Below, in pieces: positions 1 through 11,990 of a stretch of DNA of 64,000 nucleotides. The DNA comes from Aplysia californica. Its lineage: Eukaryota > Mollusca > Gastropoda > Aplysiida > Aplysiidae. Numbering within the stretch: position 1 is the first letter of the stretch; every line of letters starts with the position of its first letter. The stretch lies in the NCBI RefSeq assembly GCF_000002075.1, contig NW_004797296.1, forward strand, positions 1,642,925 through 1,706,924, read 5' to 3'. The notes under the pieces are model-generated. The model was not told where the DNA came from, made no database searches, and saw nothing but the letters and a program-made list of their open reading frames with translations. A program made the position numbers and the translations under genes.

Positions 1-755
1 AAGAACTTGCCCAATGGCGAAATGTCATACTAAAACATCTACACCAGAAAGCTAACAACATGATGACATTCGCCATATTGTGTTGTCAGTTCTTGACGTT
101 TTCAAGAAGCTTCGATATTTGAAAGAGGGTCTCTTTTTTTAAGGTGGAAGAGGAGAGCGTCTTTTTGCATTCTGAAAGACACTTTTTTGTTCAATTTGTT
201 GCTGAAAGAATGATCATGGTGTTTGAAAGAACATCTGTACATAGTTAACAGTGTGAACAGGAGCATGGACTTTCCTTGCGCTCACAGTAAAGTGGCAGCC
301 ACTGGTTGTGCCCTGCCGCACCCTTGGTAGAACAGGAGGCTAGAGAATAGGAAGAAGGTGAAAGAGGAACTGCTTTCGACAGAATCGCTCTTTTTCGCTG
401 ACAGCAACAATGGTAGATACTTTCGCTGAATAAGCAAGAACAAAATATTTCACCAAGAGACAAATGCAGAATCTCGAAACCCTGAATATGGAACCCATAT
501 CGTCTGGGAAGGCATCTGTAATAACAACAGACAACCTCTGGTTCGACTCCATCGTCGCCTAATTTATTCATTGCATCGTCGCATACATTGAAGGCATTCT
601 TCGACCAATTATGATGCTCTTCATAAGGAAAAAGAAATGCAAGGGAAGAATTTAATTTAATTTTTTAAAATCAACTTTCCAACACGATAACGCTACCCCA
701 CATGACTATCATGTTACAAGACAGTATACATGTACATGAGAAAAGCTGAGTTGGT
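1..755. other. Intergenic, no gene seen
   Basis: AT-rich sequence with no convincing coding exon or repeat. The 108-codon minus-strand open frame at 245-571 shows no family resemblance and no splice context, so it is treated as chance. Confidence 0.5.
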
Positions 756-948
756 GGTTGGCGGGTGCTCTGGTGTGATTTGCTCCTTCATTACTACTAC
801 CGAACGTCTATCGTCCTTACCTCTCCTTTTTTAAGTAGGCCTATAATTATGTTAGTTACTTTCTTGTAATACTTCTAATTTTCGAAATGTATACGGCCTA
901 ATTGTATTGCAAGTGCCGTAAAACACTTACTAAAACAAACAAAACAAA
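756..948 (+). repeat. RepB dispersed repeat copy
   Basis: RepB is my name for a family seen more than ten times in this window. Read in this orientation it ends with a conserved core (GCGAGCGCCGTAAAAC type) followed by a tail of ACTAAA units. This copy ends in GTGCCGTAAAACACTTACT and then AAAACAAAC. A tail of short units and an 11-bp target duplication at another copy (56623-56992) suggest spread by target-primed reverse transcription, as for SINEs or LINE 3' ends. No tRNA-like head is visible in this copy. Confidence 0.7.
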
Positions 949-1414
949 TGAAAACAGTGTCACCGATCTCGTGGAACCACAGCCTCTTGGCAGTTCGGGC
1001 ATGAACTCTTACTTAGCAACAGGTCTGCAGCCGCCGATTCGGTATGAGTAAACCAGTATAGGACGTTGAGCCTACGCCAGTTGATCGCATTCCGCTGGTT
1101 GGACACGCCGACTACAAAACAATACCGGACGTCAGGCCGATGGGGTCATGCTGTCTGAAGGACAGAGTGTACGGGAGCTGGGTTGACGGTGGAAGCACGT
1201 GATGCTTGCGAACCTTCATGACATTTTTACTGGCACGCAGTGTCAAGTGTGTAGATTAAGAGTGAGTGCTTGGGAACTTGCAACTAGAGTCAACACCTGG
1301 CATGTTTCAAGTGTTTTCCTTGCTGGACACTGGACAGTACGGCTGGCGACATCCCTATTCAGATGTAGATCTACCTATGGCCGCCCCTCCAATCCTCACC
1401 CTCACCCCCACGCC

Positions 1415-1415
<1 letters not shown>

Positions 1416-1463
<48 letters not shown>
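1416..1463. repeat. (CA)n microsatellite
   Basis: About 23 uninterrupted CA units. The His-Thr-rich open frames crossing it are artefacts of the repeat. Confidence 0.95.
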
Positions 1464-1464
<1 letters not shown>

Positions 1465-1525
1465 AAGGTCATATTAGTATAGTGTCGATCGGAAGATCAG
1501 AAGTGTTACAAGAGAGCTTGTTTGT

Positions 1526-1745
1526 TTAAGTAAGTGTTTTACGGCACTTGTAACACAATAAGGTAATATAAGTGCCGAAGATTAGAGGTGTTACAAGAGA
1601 GTAACAAACCCGAAACAGAAGGAGGGGAGATAGAGACAATAGATGTTTGATAGGAGAGAAGGAGCAAACCACACCAAAGCATCCGTCAACCCCCTGCTAC
1701 AAGAGAGCAACAAACACAAAAAGGAGGAAGAGAGATTATAAGGAT
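1526..1745 (-). repeat. RepB dispersed repeat, partly duplicated
   Basis: The core is reverse-oriented and begins GTAAGTGTTTTACGGCACTT. The segment TACAAGAGAGTAACAAAC then occurs twice (about 1590 and about 1700). This suggests an internal duplication or two adjacent truncated copies. Confidence 0.7.
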
Positions 1746-2495
1746 GATAGTTGTTTTTGTTTTTTTTATAATTACCAAAGAGACAGTTTTGTTTAACCCT
1801 ACCTGTGTGGGCTCATCCAAGCTACACAGTACTGTGTGTGTACAATGAGGACGACTGTAGCAACAATTCCTTGTTGGAAATATTAACACTTACTCCAAAA
1901 AATAATAGTCGTGCTTATGACACTCAACTCATACTTCTTCAAGTATTTAAAAAAATCAAGCAGTGAGCATAAGCACTGCTGTGATACGGAGAATAAAAAC
2001 AAAGAAAACCTCCCGCAAACGTGAAACAGCACTGTAGCTTTAATATCAACATTGCCAAATGCGTACAAGTCATGACATTATTCATATTCTTCTATTATAG
2101 TAATATTTTCATTAAAAAGTATATCCGTGCACAGACAGAGAAATTTACACACCCACACATACTTGAGAAAAATACTCTGAGAGCGTATAAAATAGCCTCC
2201 ATTTCAACACTGTAGACATTTAGCAGAATTTGGTCATTTTGGGGGTAAAATGATGTGCAGAAATTTGAAATTTTCCCTGCAAAAAACTACGACGATAACA
2301 GACTGTAAGTTAAGGTTATTAAAAAGGCCAAACCTCCAAATTTAACATCCATCTCAGACAGGAGGACAACCTAGCCAAGGAAGTGGACAGCTTTAAAAAA
2401 AGATATTTTTAATGCTCCCATTGACTCCATTGACATAATGTAAATAACATAGGAGGCAAGCTTCTGACCCTGCCTGTCGGAGCCAACCCGAATGA
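1746..2495. other. Intergenic, no gene seen
   Basis: AT-rich sequence without a recognisable exon, RNA gene or repeat boundary. Confidence 0.5.
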
Positions 2496-2499
2496 AAGT

Positions 2500-2612
2500 G
2501 GTACAACATCCCAGCAGAGAGAGACCAAAGTCCTCGATAAAAACACAGGAATCGAACTCAGGTCTCTTGTAAGTGACAGCGAAGCCCCTTCACTCCTCCA
2601 CAAGCACCAGTG
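2500..2612 (-). repeat. Degenerate tRNA-derived SINE fragment
   Basis: On the minus strand a B-box-like stretch, GAGTTCGATTCCTG, follows about 45 bp after an A-box-like GTGGAGGAGTGAAGGGGCT. The spacing is that of a tRNA head. No intact cloverleaf is evident, so this is a SINE head or tRNA relic rather than a working tRNA gene. Confidence 0.45.
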
Positions 2613-2639
2613 TGGAAAGCCTTGAAAACTCTCGAGTCA

Positions 2640-2740
2640 ACCAATACTCAAGAATGTCAAATTTGTTACTCGAACCAGGGTCATCAGCACTTAGTCCTGC
2701 ATGATACCCACTGAACTAAGGGTCTGCCCACATGCACATA
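2640..2740 (-). repeat. Second tRNA-like SINE fragment
   Basis: The minus strand shows TTAGTTCAGTGGGTATCATG (A-box-like) and then CCCTGGTTCGAGT (B-box-like), spaced as in a tRNA. It lies just beside the previous fragment in the same orientation. Confidence 0.45.
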
Positions 2741-2779
2741 TTATACATGATGTATATTCTTAGTCTGAGACAAACGTCC

Positions 2780-2840
2780 AAACACACACTAACAAGCAAT
2801 TACAAACACACACTAACAAGCAATTACAAACACACGCACT
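2780..2840. repeat. Short tandem duplication
   Basis: Two adjacent copies of a 24-bp unit containing CACTAACAAGCAATTACAAA, in CA-rich sequence. Confidence 0.8.
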
Positions 2841-3378
2841 TGCATAAACACACTGGCACACAAACACATTAGAAACATAATCAACTCATTTCAGCATAAG
2901 AATTGGGACTATTATATTACATTGACCGGCAAGCTTTGTGAGCTCATTACTGCAAGTTCAAAAACAAATTGAGGACTTTTAGGTGATATACGCCAGCTGA
3001 GTCCAGGAATGTATTGTAAGTCATCATTCCAACAAAAGGCAGAGATAAAATATAACGCATTGAAAACACAATGGCTATCAAGACAATACTGTACGAAAAA
3101 ACAGCTTGTGCGTTCAAGAATTTTTTCTCAACACAGTATTTTTATTCGTCAATATGGCATTTATTCCTTTCAACATTTGCTTTTTTTAATTGTTTGAGTT
3201 ATTAATACTATTCAATAATTTCTTTCTCATTTTTTTGTCAGCAGATTCTTTTAATGTTGGACAAATCAGTTTTCATTTTTGAAAAATAAAGCAGACCAAA
3301 ACCAATAAAAAGTATTTGAAGCTCAACGCGAAAGAACATGCCTGTAGGCTTACTTCTTTTTTCAGTTCTAATTTCTGA

Positions 3379-3429
3379 GGCATGTACAGTGGACAGACAT
3401 TAGTCTAATGTATGTCCACTGTACATGCC
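3379..3429. repeat. Near-perfect 25-bp-arm palindrome
   Basis: The left arm 3379-3403 starts GGCATGTACAGTGGACA. It pairs with the right arm 3405-3429, which ends TGTCCACTGTACATGCC. The loop is 1 nt and there is one mismatch. Weaker pairing continues outward (TTCTG against CAGA). Confidence 0.9.
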
Positions 3430-4550
3430 ACAGAGAATTGGACAAATTGTTTCAACCCTTTGAGATTCAGTGCCTCCCCCCTCTCCCCTCCCTCTGGAAA
3501 AAAAACAACCTTCTTTTCAAATCTGGTATCTTAGTATCCCCCCTGAAATCCCAACACTGTTATATGGAAAAAAATAGTGATTCTCCACTACTTAATAAAG
3601 ATGTTTGCAACATCATTATTATCGTTCAAATATGGTGTGTCAATAGAAATTTGAATTAGAATATTCCAATACACCGTAATTTCATTTCTTTTAATCCAAA
3701 CATCTATACTTTGAAGAAATGCCACCTATTACACAATAAATTTAAAGTCCAACTGTGTAATTTTTCAATAAATACTCAATAACTCTTAAATTCAAGAGGT
3801 TTCACACACAACAAAAAAGATGGGCACAAGAGCACATAAGAATACAAAACTAACCTCATCCAAAACAGTGTAGAGCTGTAGCCGTGGCAGTATACAACTA
3901 AGGTCAAACAAATCAGCGTAATCACATTTAGACATGAGTTGTTGTTTTCACTCAAACTCACTCAAATCAGACCCTTTGCTTTGATAACCCCACATAAACA
4001 GAAGGATGGTTTGTGAAACAAAGAACAGAAACTCTCATTGATGTCCAAAAGTCAATGTAAAAATTGGGAGCAATGTGACTGAAACATTCTATGCGTTTAC
4101 AATGATCGTTTAAATTGGAATTCAACCCCTAATTCAAGGGTAGTTGAAACTGGAATTGAAAAGGGTTAACATTAACATACTTATCTAAGTAACAATACCA
4201 AAAAAGTATAAACTTATCAAATAAAGAAGACATGTTCATAGAAATAAAATTCATAAGAGGAATGAACCAGCAGCACTCTTCCCTCCCTTTCCACTTTCCA
4301 TCCGTCCCCAAAAAGTGTACTACAATCATGTCAGTACATGCAAAAACTAAGTCGTAAGGCACATTCAAACACAGGAAGAAACCAGTCAACACTCATGTTT
4401 TCTGACACAACGTGACTGACAAAGGGATGATAACAGCTCAATAATTATACCACTGGACTAAAAATAGAAGTGGGACCATTGTGCTCCTTTACACAACACC
4501 TGCCAGCAAAGGGCAGATGCATCGTGAGAAACTCAATTCTCTGTCCTTAG

Positions 4551-4766
4551 GCAATAAATTCAAAAGTACCAAAAGCAATAAATAAAATAGTGTCTAACAC
4601 AATAAACTGAATGGTACTTTACACAATAAACTGAATACTACTGGAAATAATAAATTGAATAGTACCAAAGGCAAGGGACAAAACTGTACCATAGACAATG
4701 CATTGCAAAATACAAAACACAATATATTGTATAGTACAAATAACAATGAATATTACTGTATTAAAG
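4551..4766. repeat. Degenerate 24-bp minisatellite, 9 units
   Basis: The sequence divides into nine units of exactly 24 bp with a consensus close to ACAATAAACTGAATAGTACC plus AAAC. Units diverge strongly but hold register without indels. Stops occur in the obvious frames, so it is not coding. Confidence 0.8.
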
Positions 4767-5500
4767 CCAAAAATTGATTACCAGTAGTACACAGTAACAT
4801 TTTTCTTGACCAGTGTCATCTCTCAAAAACCAGTCTACAACCGCAGACGCAATATGTCCCATAATTAAGTCTTTAACAACACTGTATACAAATTGGTGAG
4901 CCCTAACCAATACAATTGGAACACATCTTTGCTCACAAAACAAAATTCTAAAATTTTAATTAGCAAAAAATCTACAGCAGTCGCAAAACACATATGTGTC
5001 CACTTTTCCCCTCTATACAAGCTCTGTCAAGACTTACGACCTCAATAGCAACAGCAAATAATCAACATTAGGTGCCCTACTGGAATGACACATACTCAGA
5101 GTAAATTCAGAAGACCATGTCTATGGGATACCTCACAAACAACCTTGTCCCCATCACTAGACGTGTGTTATGTAGACTCATTCAGGATAAGCACATCAAG
5201 CAGTTTACACTGGACTGGCTTGACCAGCTATACAGACAACTTACAGTCGACTACAGATGAGTTGATGTCGTTAGGAGAAAGCAGAATAAATCAGCTCATC
5301 CTAAGTTAAACTTAACGGTTGGGAACTTTAAAGAAGAGGTGCTGGGACCCGAGAAAAACTTAACCACAGATCAACTCAAATGAGTTCAGCACAAGCAATC
5401 AACTGTATATATACAGAAACTAAAATAAGTCCCAAATGCCAAACAATTGGGTCCAAGTTGAAATCTCTTACATTTGCTAATGAACAGTTTTCTTTTCTTA
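4767..5500. other. Intergenic, no gene seen
   Basis: I see no exon or repeat that I can name. A weak open frame at 5085-5309 has no family resemblance. Confidence 0.4.
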
Positions 5501-5501
5501 T

Positions 5502-5529
5502 CTTTTTTTTTTGGGGGGGGGGGGGGGGG
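5502..5529. repeat. Poly-T / poly-G tract
   Basis: About 11 T followed by about 17 G. The exact length is likely to be uncertain in an assembly. Confidence 0.9.
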
Positions 5530-7839
5530 CATGTCTATGTAGTACCAACTACAGAGAGTGAAATGGAAAGAGCACCCAAAGCTGAACAGCCAAAGGAAAG
5601 GGAACACAAAAGAAGAGCGATGTATCACAAAAAGAGGGACATGTTAAATATTTTCATGAAGAAGGAGAGCCTACGTATGGTTGCATAATATAATACTACA
5701 ATGGCTGGGGAAAAGCTGGAGAGGAGGGAAGAATGAGCTAGAATCCGACAGAGAAAGTGGAGAGAGCGGCAGAAGGAGAAAGAGCAAGTCACCAAGACCA
5801 GACAGGAAGCACAGCGAAGCAAGGCAGCAAAGGAAGAACGGAATCGGAAGTCAACAGAAAGGATGAAGAAAATAAGAAGTATGATGACAAAGCAGGAGAA
5901 GAGAGCTATTAATGCAGAGCCAAGGAGAAAGTACAGGTAGAGGAAGATGAAGAATCAAGAAATGAAAACAAGTACAATGAAACATCATGACATGTCTATT
6001 TACACACCAGCAAAAACGACACAAGGATCGCCCTACTAAACCCCAGAAGTTGTGAGGAAGGCTACAAGTCAGTTCTTGGATAGAAAGGCCGGACTGATGA
6101 CAACTGCTGTTAAGAGCCATGCACAGCCCAAATCTAAAGAATGCCCTGGAGGAACGGAGTGAGTCAGTAAAAAAGTCCAGAACGGCGAGAGAAAGAGGAC
6201 ATGATTTTGTGACTGAAACAGCATTTTGGTGACCTACAGAAAAGGAAAGGTCATCTTGGCAGGTCACGTCACAAGCACTGGTGGAGATGGTCAAGTATGG
6301 AGGAGATTTCTGGGGAAGGCCCCCAAGCTACCTAATTACTTGTTGCTGACTTCATCATTCCACGGGAGGACAGTTTGCCAATTCAAGAATGCTGTTGTTT
6401 CTGTTCACAACAGAACCATGCTTTATATATTATGTTAAGGGGAGGGTGGCTTTGGTACCTTCCCCACACACAGGGTGCAAAGTGTAAAAACTTTGTCCTC
6501 ATATACCAGGCAGCAAGTTTGAATGAAATTATGGTATATCAGTACTTATCTCGTCTATAGCTTAGCCAAAAATGCTCCGATCATTATGAACATTTCAGTA
6601 CAGTGAGAAAACCGTTTCTCTATCTTTTACATTTTGGTGTTCCATAAGATACAAATTAAGCACACTCCTGTCTTTTAATTGCTTGACTATTTATTGAAAT
6701 GTTCAATTTAAAGCATTGACCATGTTTGTTGTCTTTTATTGTGTTTTTCGTTAACCTTTAAGGAGAAATTTACAAGTAAGGCAACCTTCTTTGTTTTCCT
6801 TTGCATTTCGGTGTTCCATAACGTACACATTGTATATATCGTCGGCCTGGTGATAAAACCAACTAACCCACAAAATGTCCCAAAAAAATTTATTGGCCCT
6901 ACCGATAGCAAATTGTCCATTTCATATGCTCACTTAAAGTCAGATCTAAATTTTGTCTTGAAATGTCTTTAAAACATTAGAAATAAAACCGTATAACCCA
7001 GCACCCATCGGATTTTAGCCCGATGTTTCCGACTATCCCACCTGCGAGGGAGGGAATGAGGGTTGGCTGTTTTTGTGGCGCTAACAATGAGGGGCCTCGT
7101 GCTACGTTACCGACTAACCCCGACTTCGACTCGTCTCCGGACTTCGTGTGATAGTCCAGAATTTGCTCACGTAACCGTGTGAGCTCTTCAAAAGGGAAAT
7201 TTGTGGAATATTTCTTGTTGGTTTCATTTGGGATTTATATAGATCTCATAGTTCCCTCTTATTTCTTCGTTTTAATGCTGCTGATAATGTTATTAATGAC
7301 TAAAACTCCCCACTGTGCCCACAGAACTGTTTATCTCGTGACAAGACAATGCCGGTATTTCGAACGCATCTTTTTGGATTTTGTTTTATATGAAACTATT
7401 TTTTTCTGTCCACGTGTTCTTCTTTGTCTTTGTACTTGAAAATTACCGAATTATGAAGGCATTTTCCCTTATTCGGACTACTGTCTCTTCTCCTTACCAT
7501 TTTTCCATCGTAATTGAATGGACGAAGTCGGTAGCTTTTCATTCTTTACTAACTCACTCAGAAAAAAAAATTTGGGACTTGTCCAGCACAGTCTGCCACC
7601 AACGATCGTTGTTTTTTAAAGTGTTTTTTCTTTTTTTTTTTCATTTGCATCGTTTATTGCAGTCATTACCTTCTGAAATATCTTTCGACTTTCTTTGAAA
7701 GTTCATTTCATTTGTGTTTTGTGTAGATTATTTTCTCAGTGTCATAACATAATGCTTTATCTTTATATCAAACCTTAACTTACATAACGCTATATCATTT
7801 CATCAAATGATGCCACTCTTGCTGCGTCACCTCTGACCC

Positions 7840-9530
7840 TCAGCGCAGCGGAAAGTGATCAACGTGACCAGGCGTCACATCAACGTCACATCAGCTCACA
7901 ATACAACAGTTATGTCACCTTTGATCTCTGCAAAAAGGACTCTGCAAAAAGGACACGGAATGAAAACGAATGGAAAGGTAACAAAATGAAGAGGTTGAAA
8001 GAACTGGGGATGCCTCTACCCATGTCAAGGCACGAAGTGAGCAGGGTGTTAACTCAACGTCCTTTGCAGTTGTAAACTGGTTGGTACAAAATGCAATGAC
8101 ATCACTGGTCACTCTCTTGGAAAGAAGAGAGAGCCTACGTATATGCCACGATAAACATGATAGACAAAAAGAGATCTTACACAGCAAGTGAAAACCCAAG
8201 GAGAAATTACACCCTTCAATACCACTTACAAGAGTCAATGGTCAAAGAACACCTGTTTGTAAAACAATCTTCATGAAAGTGTCTTCTCCGAAAAAAGAAA
8301 CAAGAGGTTCCCCTCCCCCCCCCCATAACACATCACGCCCACCATGAGAGAGCCAAGGATGACAAGTTGTTCCATAAAGAGGAATTTTTTGACAAACTTT
8401 AGAAGATATCCTCCTGTCTACAGATGACAATCCAGAAAACGTCAGATCTGCATCAAGTATACATGGAGAACTTTGCAGAGAGGGTGAAAGCCACATTGAG
8501 CTATCAAGTGTTCTGCCAAAAGTTAAAGAAAAACAATTTGGGTTTACTTTCAACCAAGAAAGACCAGTGCGACATATGTACAGCTTCAAATCTGGAAACC
8601 TCACAGAAACAGAATACACAGCTCATCAAATATGAATATGAGGAAAGCTGCAGCTGGACCAGAGAAGGAGATGGACAGGGAGACTGCACTGAACCCAGAG
8701 AAAAAAGTGTGTGTCCTTTGTATGGAGATCCAGTGCCTGGAGATCCAGTGCGTCCTTCATCTCTAAAGACATCCACCTTATATTATAAAACAAAACTGGC
8801 TGTACACAATTTTACGATTTAGGATCTTGCTACCAGAGACGCCAGATGATATGTCTAGTATGAAAGTGAAGTTGGTCTGAGCCTCAACAGTTTTCATCAT
8901 GTCTGACTCACTAACTGATATTGCAAGTGACTGACTTCAACCACTTCATCATCTGCACTGATTGGTGCAACTACTAAAACAGAAAGCCACCCGGGTGAGT
9001 GCAATCGCCTTGCTGGCCAAAGAGTTTGACATCACAGTTGAGCAGAAATTCTCACCAAGGGCCATACCCAAATGGAAGTGGATTCAGTCCATGGCACTGT
9101 TGAGCGATCACTCAAAAACGCACTCACATACATCCCAATGGACTACGTGAACATCATGCTCAAAGCCAGACGCATCCTCAGGCCCTAGGAAGTTATGTAC
9201 CTGGGCCACAGCTTTTTCAAAGATTTCGCAAAGGTCGGAGAGCATAAACAATCTGTCCAGGGAGAAAAGCAGGCGATCCTACTGTCACTGACTTGCAGGC
9301 ATCAAAGTACACTCCATACTTGAAAACTCAGTAGAAGCTGAACTTTGATGATGGATGGCAGGCGCTGCAAGGACCAAGAAAGCTGAACACCCTGTGTAAG
9401 ATGGTTACTGCTGGACCTCTCTGCAAAGACAGATTGAAGATAACTGCCAACCAGTATAAACATCTACTGGAGTTGAAGGCAGTCGTACCACGATGCTACC
9501 ACAATTACCATGAAAATTTGCCTCAGTAAG
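7840..9530 (+). pseudogene. Decayed transposase-like gene
   Basis: Fragments in three plus-strand frames follow one another in the order expected of a transposase-like protein widespread in invertebrate genomes. An N-terminal basic segment (TRNENEWKGNKMKRLKELG, about 7957-8013) comes first, then VCKTIFMKV (about 8255). The Cys-pair segment KKDQCDICTAS (about 8560) follows. Near 9075-9175 is a DDE-like block with MEVDSVHGTVERSLKN and then YIPMDYVNIMLKARRI. The last piece is KITANQYKHLLELKAVVP near 9440-9495. Many stops and frame changes interrupt it, so it is not functional. The family recognition is from memory of similar proteins; no named superfamily is claimed. It sits inside the TIR-bounded element 6840-10566, which supports a transposase origin. 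Confidence 0.6.
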
Positions 9531-9918
9531 AAGTTTTGAAAGCGATTAAGTCAAATTCGATTATTGTAGAGTCTTTCAAAACAAAGGTAACCTTTGTCGT
9601 ATTGCCTTGTTGTAGCCATAGGACACAGAGTGAGACACATGCTCTTCTATCGTTGAGAAAACTCAATAAAGTAGTAGTTGTCAAGCCACGCACCTTGAAG
9701 AAAGTTGGCGCATTCTTTGATACTCACAAAGTCTTTTTGTATAATAATAATATATCATTATGTAACCAACTTAACCCAAACCATTGCTGAGGTAGCAGAG
9801 CTTTTGTGTGGCTTTCTGCTTTCATTTCTTTCTTAGTATTACCTTTTTCCAGGCCTTTGAATGGCGACCCAGTGCCAATAGTACGTACCGTGTCAGACAC
9901 TGTCATAAATTCTAAAGG

Positions 9919-9919
<1 letters not shown>

Positions 9920-9960
<41 letters not shown>
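9920..9960. repeat. (CTG)n trinucleotide repeat
   Basis: Thirteen uninterrupted CTG units followed by impure CTA/TTG units to about 10010, inside the dead transposon. The Leu or Ser runs in overlapping open frames are only the repeat translated. Confidence 0.95.
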
Positions 9961-10144
9961 ACTACTGTTGTTTTTGTTGTTGTTGTAGTTGTTTTTGTAG
10001 TAGTTGCTGTAGCTGCTCTCCCTTACCCTTCGATCCTCCTGTTCTTCTTCCTTAAATGTAATTAATATACCCATTGCTGTGTTCTGCTTCTTCTACTTCT
10101 ATTAAAGTTTCAACTTTGTGACTGCTGTTTTTGCCCGAATTGAC

Positions 10145-10205
10145 TCCGTCCTCTTCCTCCTCCTTCTCACCCTCTTCCTCCTCCTCCTCCTTCTCCTTCT
10201 TCTAC
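10145..10205. repeat. Pyrimidine-rich (CTC/TTC)n tract
   Basis: Impure CTC and TTC triplets. Low-complexity sequence. Confidence 0.85.
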
Positions 10206-11499
10206 AAAAGATCTCGACGATTGAAACAACGGATCAAATAAGTTGCCGTCAAGTGTGGCTTGGCTGCACTCAACCAAACTCAAGCCCAGCAGTGGCTTCC
10301 TGATAAAACCGGTCAACCCACAAAATTGAGGGTTGGTTGGTTTTATCCAGGAAAATTTGAGCGACATAACCGTCTAACCCACGCAGTTTCATTCAAAGCA
10401 ATTTTTAAAGGAAAAAAAGGTCTACAGATTTTCGGTAAAGTGTTTTTATAGGCGTTTAAAGCATTGATTTATCGCTAGACGCCTTTGTTTTGAAATAAAA
10501 CAGTTTTTTCCTTCTCCTGTAAAATTTACCTCGCTGGGGTTAGTCGGTTTTATCACAAGGTCGACGATATTATATATTGTTTTTTTTTAATTGATGCTTA
10601 ACATAAGCTAGTTTTAAAGGCTTGATTTTAATGATTGTGCTTTCTGTTTCCATTTGCATATATAGGGACTTTAAACAGGCTGCTTTTTTTTCGTTTCTTG
10701 TTAACCCTTTCCGTACGCCTGGGGTCATTTTGTACCCCAGGGGTTGTATTCCTCACATTTCAGAATAATTCTAGTGCGAAGATCTCTTTGAAAATTTCAG
10801 TATTTTTCAAAAAATCATTTCGACAAACAGCTATGCAAAGCGTACGGATCGGATTAACAAATAAATTTCCTCTTTGGAAAGTGGGGGCACAGAGTTCCCC
10901 ACGTCGTATGGATACGATAGTAAAACACGACGAACGGATAGCGTTAAGTTGGTGTTCCGTAACTTACTCAGTACTATTGCAAACTTTTCTCTGAAGTGAG
11001 ACTACACGGTCAGATTCCTGTATGCAGTCATTATTACTTTCGTTGAAGTGTAATCAATAAATTGTAGTGCTTTGTACTATTTTATACCTCTGACAATGAC
11101 TGTAATAACACTTTTTTACGTTGTATAAGTGAGCTTGGCATTCAGTAACTTGCATGATATTACACGACAGCCAGAAGTAAAAGGGTCGTGGAACTGTCAT
11201 TTCATTGCCATTGGCCAAAATCTGAACTGATGCTCAACAGTTCTGTCCCAGTGTTTCATTTCAACCCTCGGAGTTATATTCTTTGGGTATTTATGTGGAC
11301 TTCCTATACTGTATTGTGTGTGACGGTGTTCTCCATAACTTACGCGGTACCTGAAATTGAACCCCTCGTATCTTTTGAAGGGCTTTTAACAAAGTGCTGT
11401 CATTTTCTTTTATGATACTCTTCAACCTGAATAACATTATGTCTCAGCCTCAAGTCATTTACAAGCATTTCAAAATTTGGTTGCTATGTCACAGAATCT

Positions 11500-11990
11500 G
11501 TACTCCACCTGAAATTTTGACCCATAAGTGTCAAGACGAGGCGGAATCGGGCGCTCGCCAGTTTTTGGGCATACACGGGGTAATTGGTATTATCTTAAAG
11601 CCTGTTCATTTGCCTTCCTTTTGGTGAAAAAAACATTCATCCATGATGAATAAAAGTCGAAATATTTGTGATTGAAAGGAGGACAAGGTCACCTGGTTTC
11701 AGAGGTAAAATTAGTGAGAAAATGGCCGCCAAATTTAGGAAACTTCTATGCCTGCGAGTCTTTGAAAACTGAAAATTTACATTTTTTTGTGCCCTTCATC
11801 AATGTTTTTCTGTAAAAATCCTCATAAAAATGTGTTTTTAAATGGACATAAAAGGTGTTGAGTCAAAAAAAGAAAATTAGAAAAAAATTGCCCAGTGACC
11901 GAAAAATGCAGATTTTTTAAATGTCATTTGTTCAACGAGCGCCTGATTTCACTATGATGCCCAACGTATATAAAACATAGTTTATAACAT
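11500..11990. repeat. 500-bp dispersed repeat, copy 1
   Basis: Similar in order and wording to 44140-44630. Shared blocks include TTTGTGCCYTT, AAATGGACATAAAAGGT and GAGCGCCTGATTTCAC. Copies are diverged, with no coding capacity seen and ends not determined. Confidence 0.75.

Larger units (their letters stand above)
6836..10570 (+). mobile_element. Dead DNA transposon with TIRs, about 3.7 kb
   Basis: The left end at 6840 (CGTCGGCCTGGTGATAAAAC) is matched by the reverse complement of the right end at 10566 (CGTCGACCTTGTGATAAAAC). Both continue into ACYAACTAACCC-like sequence. ATAT flanks both ends (6836-6839 and 10567-10570), a possible 4-bp target duplication, though the flanks are AT-rich. 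Near both ends the motif ATAAAACCGNCTAACCC recurs (about 6852, 6985, 7092, 10302, 10340, 10363 and 10539), as subterminal transposase sites do. A decayed transposase lies inside (7840-9530). A 4-bp duplication is known for the Sola superfamily among others, but I cannot assign the family. Confidence 0.7.

Noticed and set aside
8242-8776. Minus-strand open frames of 125 and 90 codons
   Set aside because: They lie antisense to the transposase relic, whose plus-strand pieces match a family; these do not.
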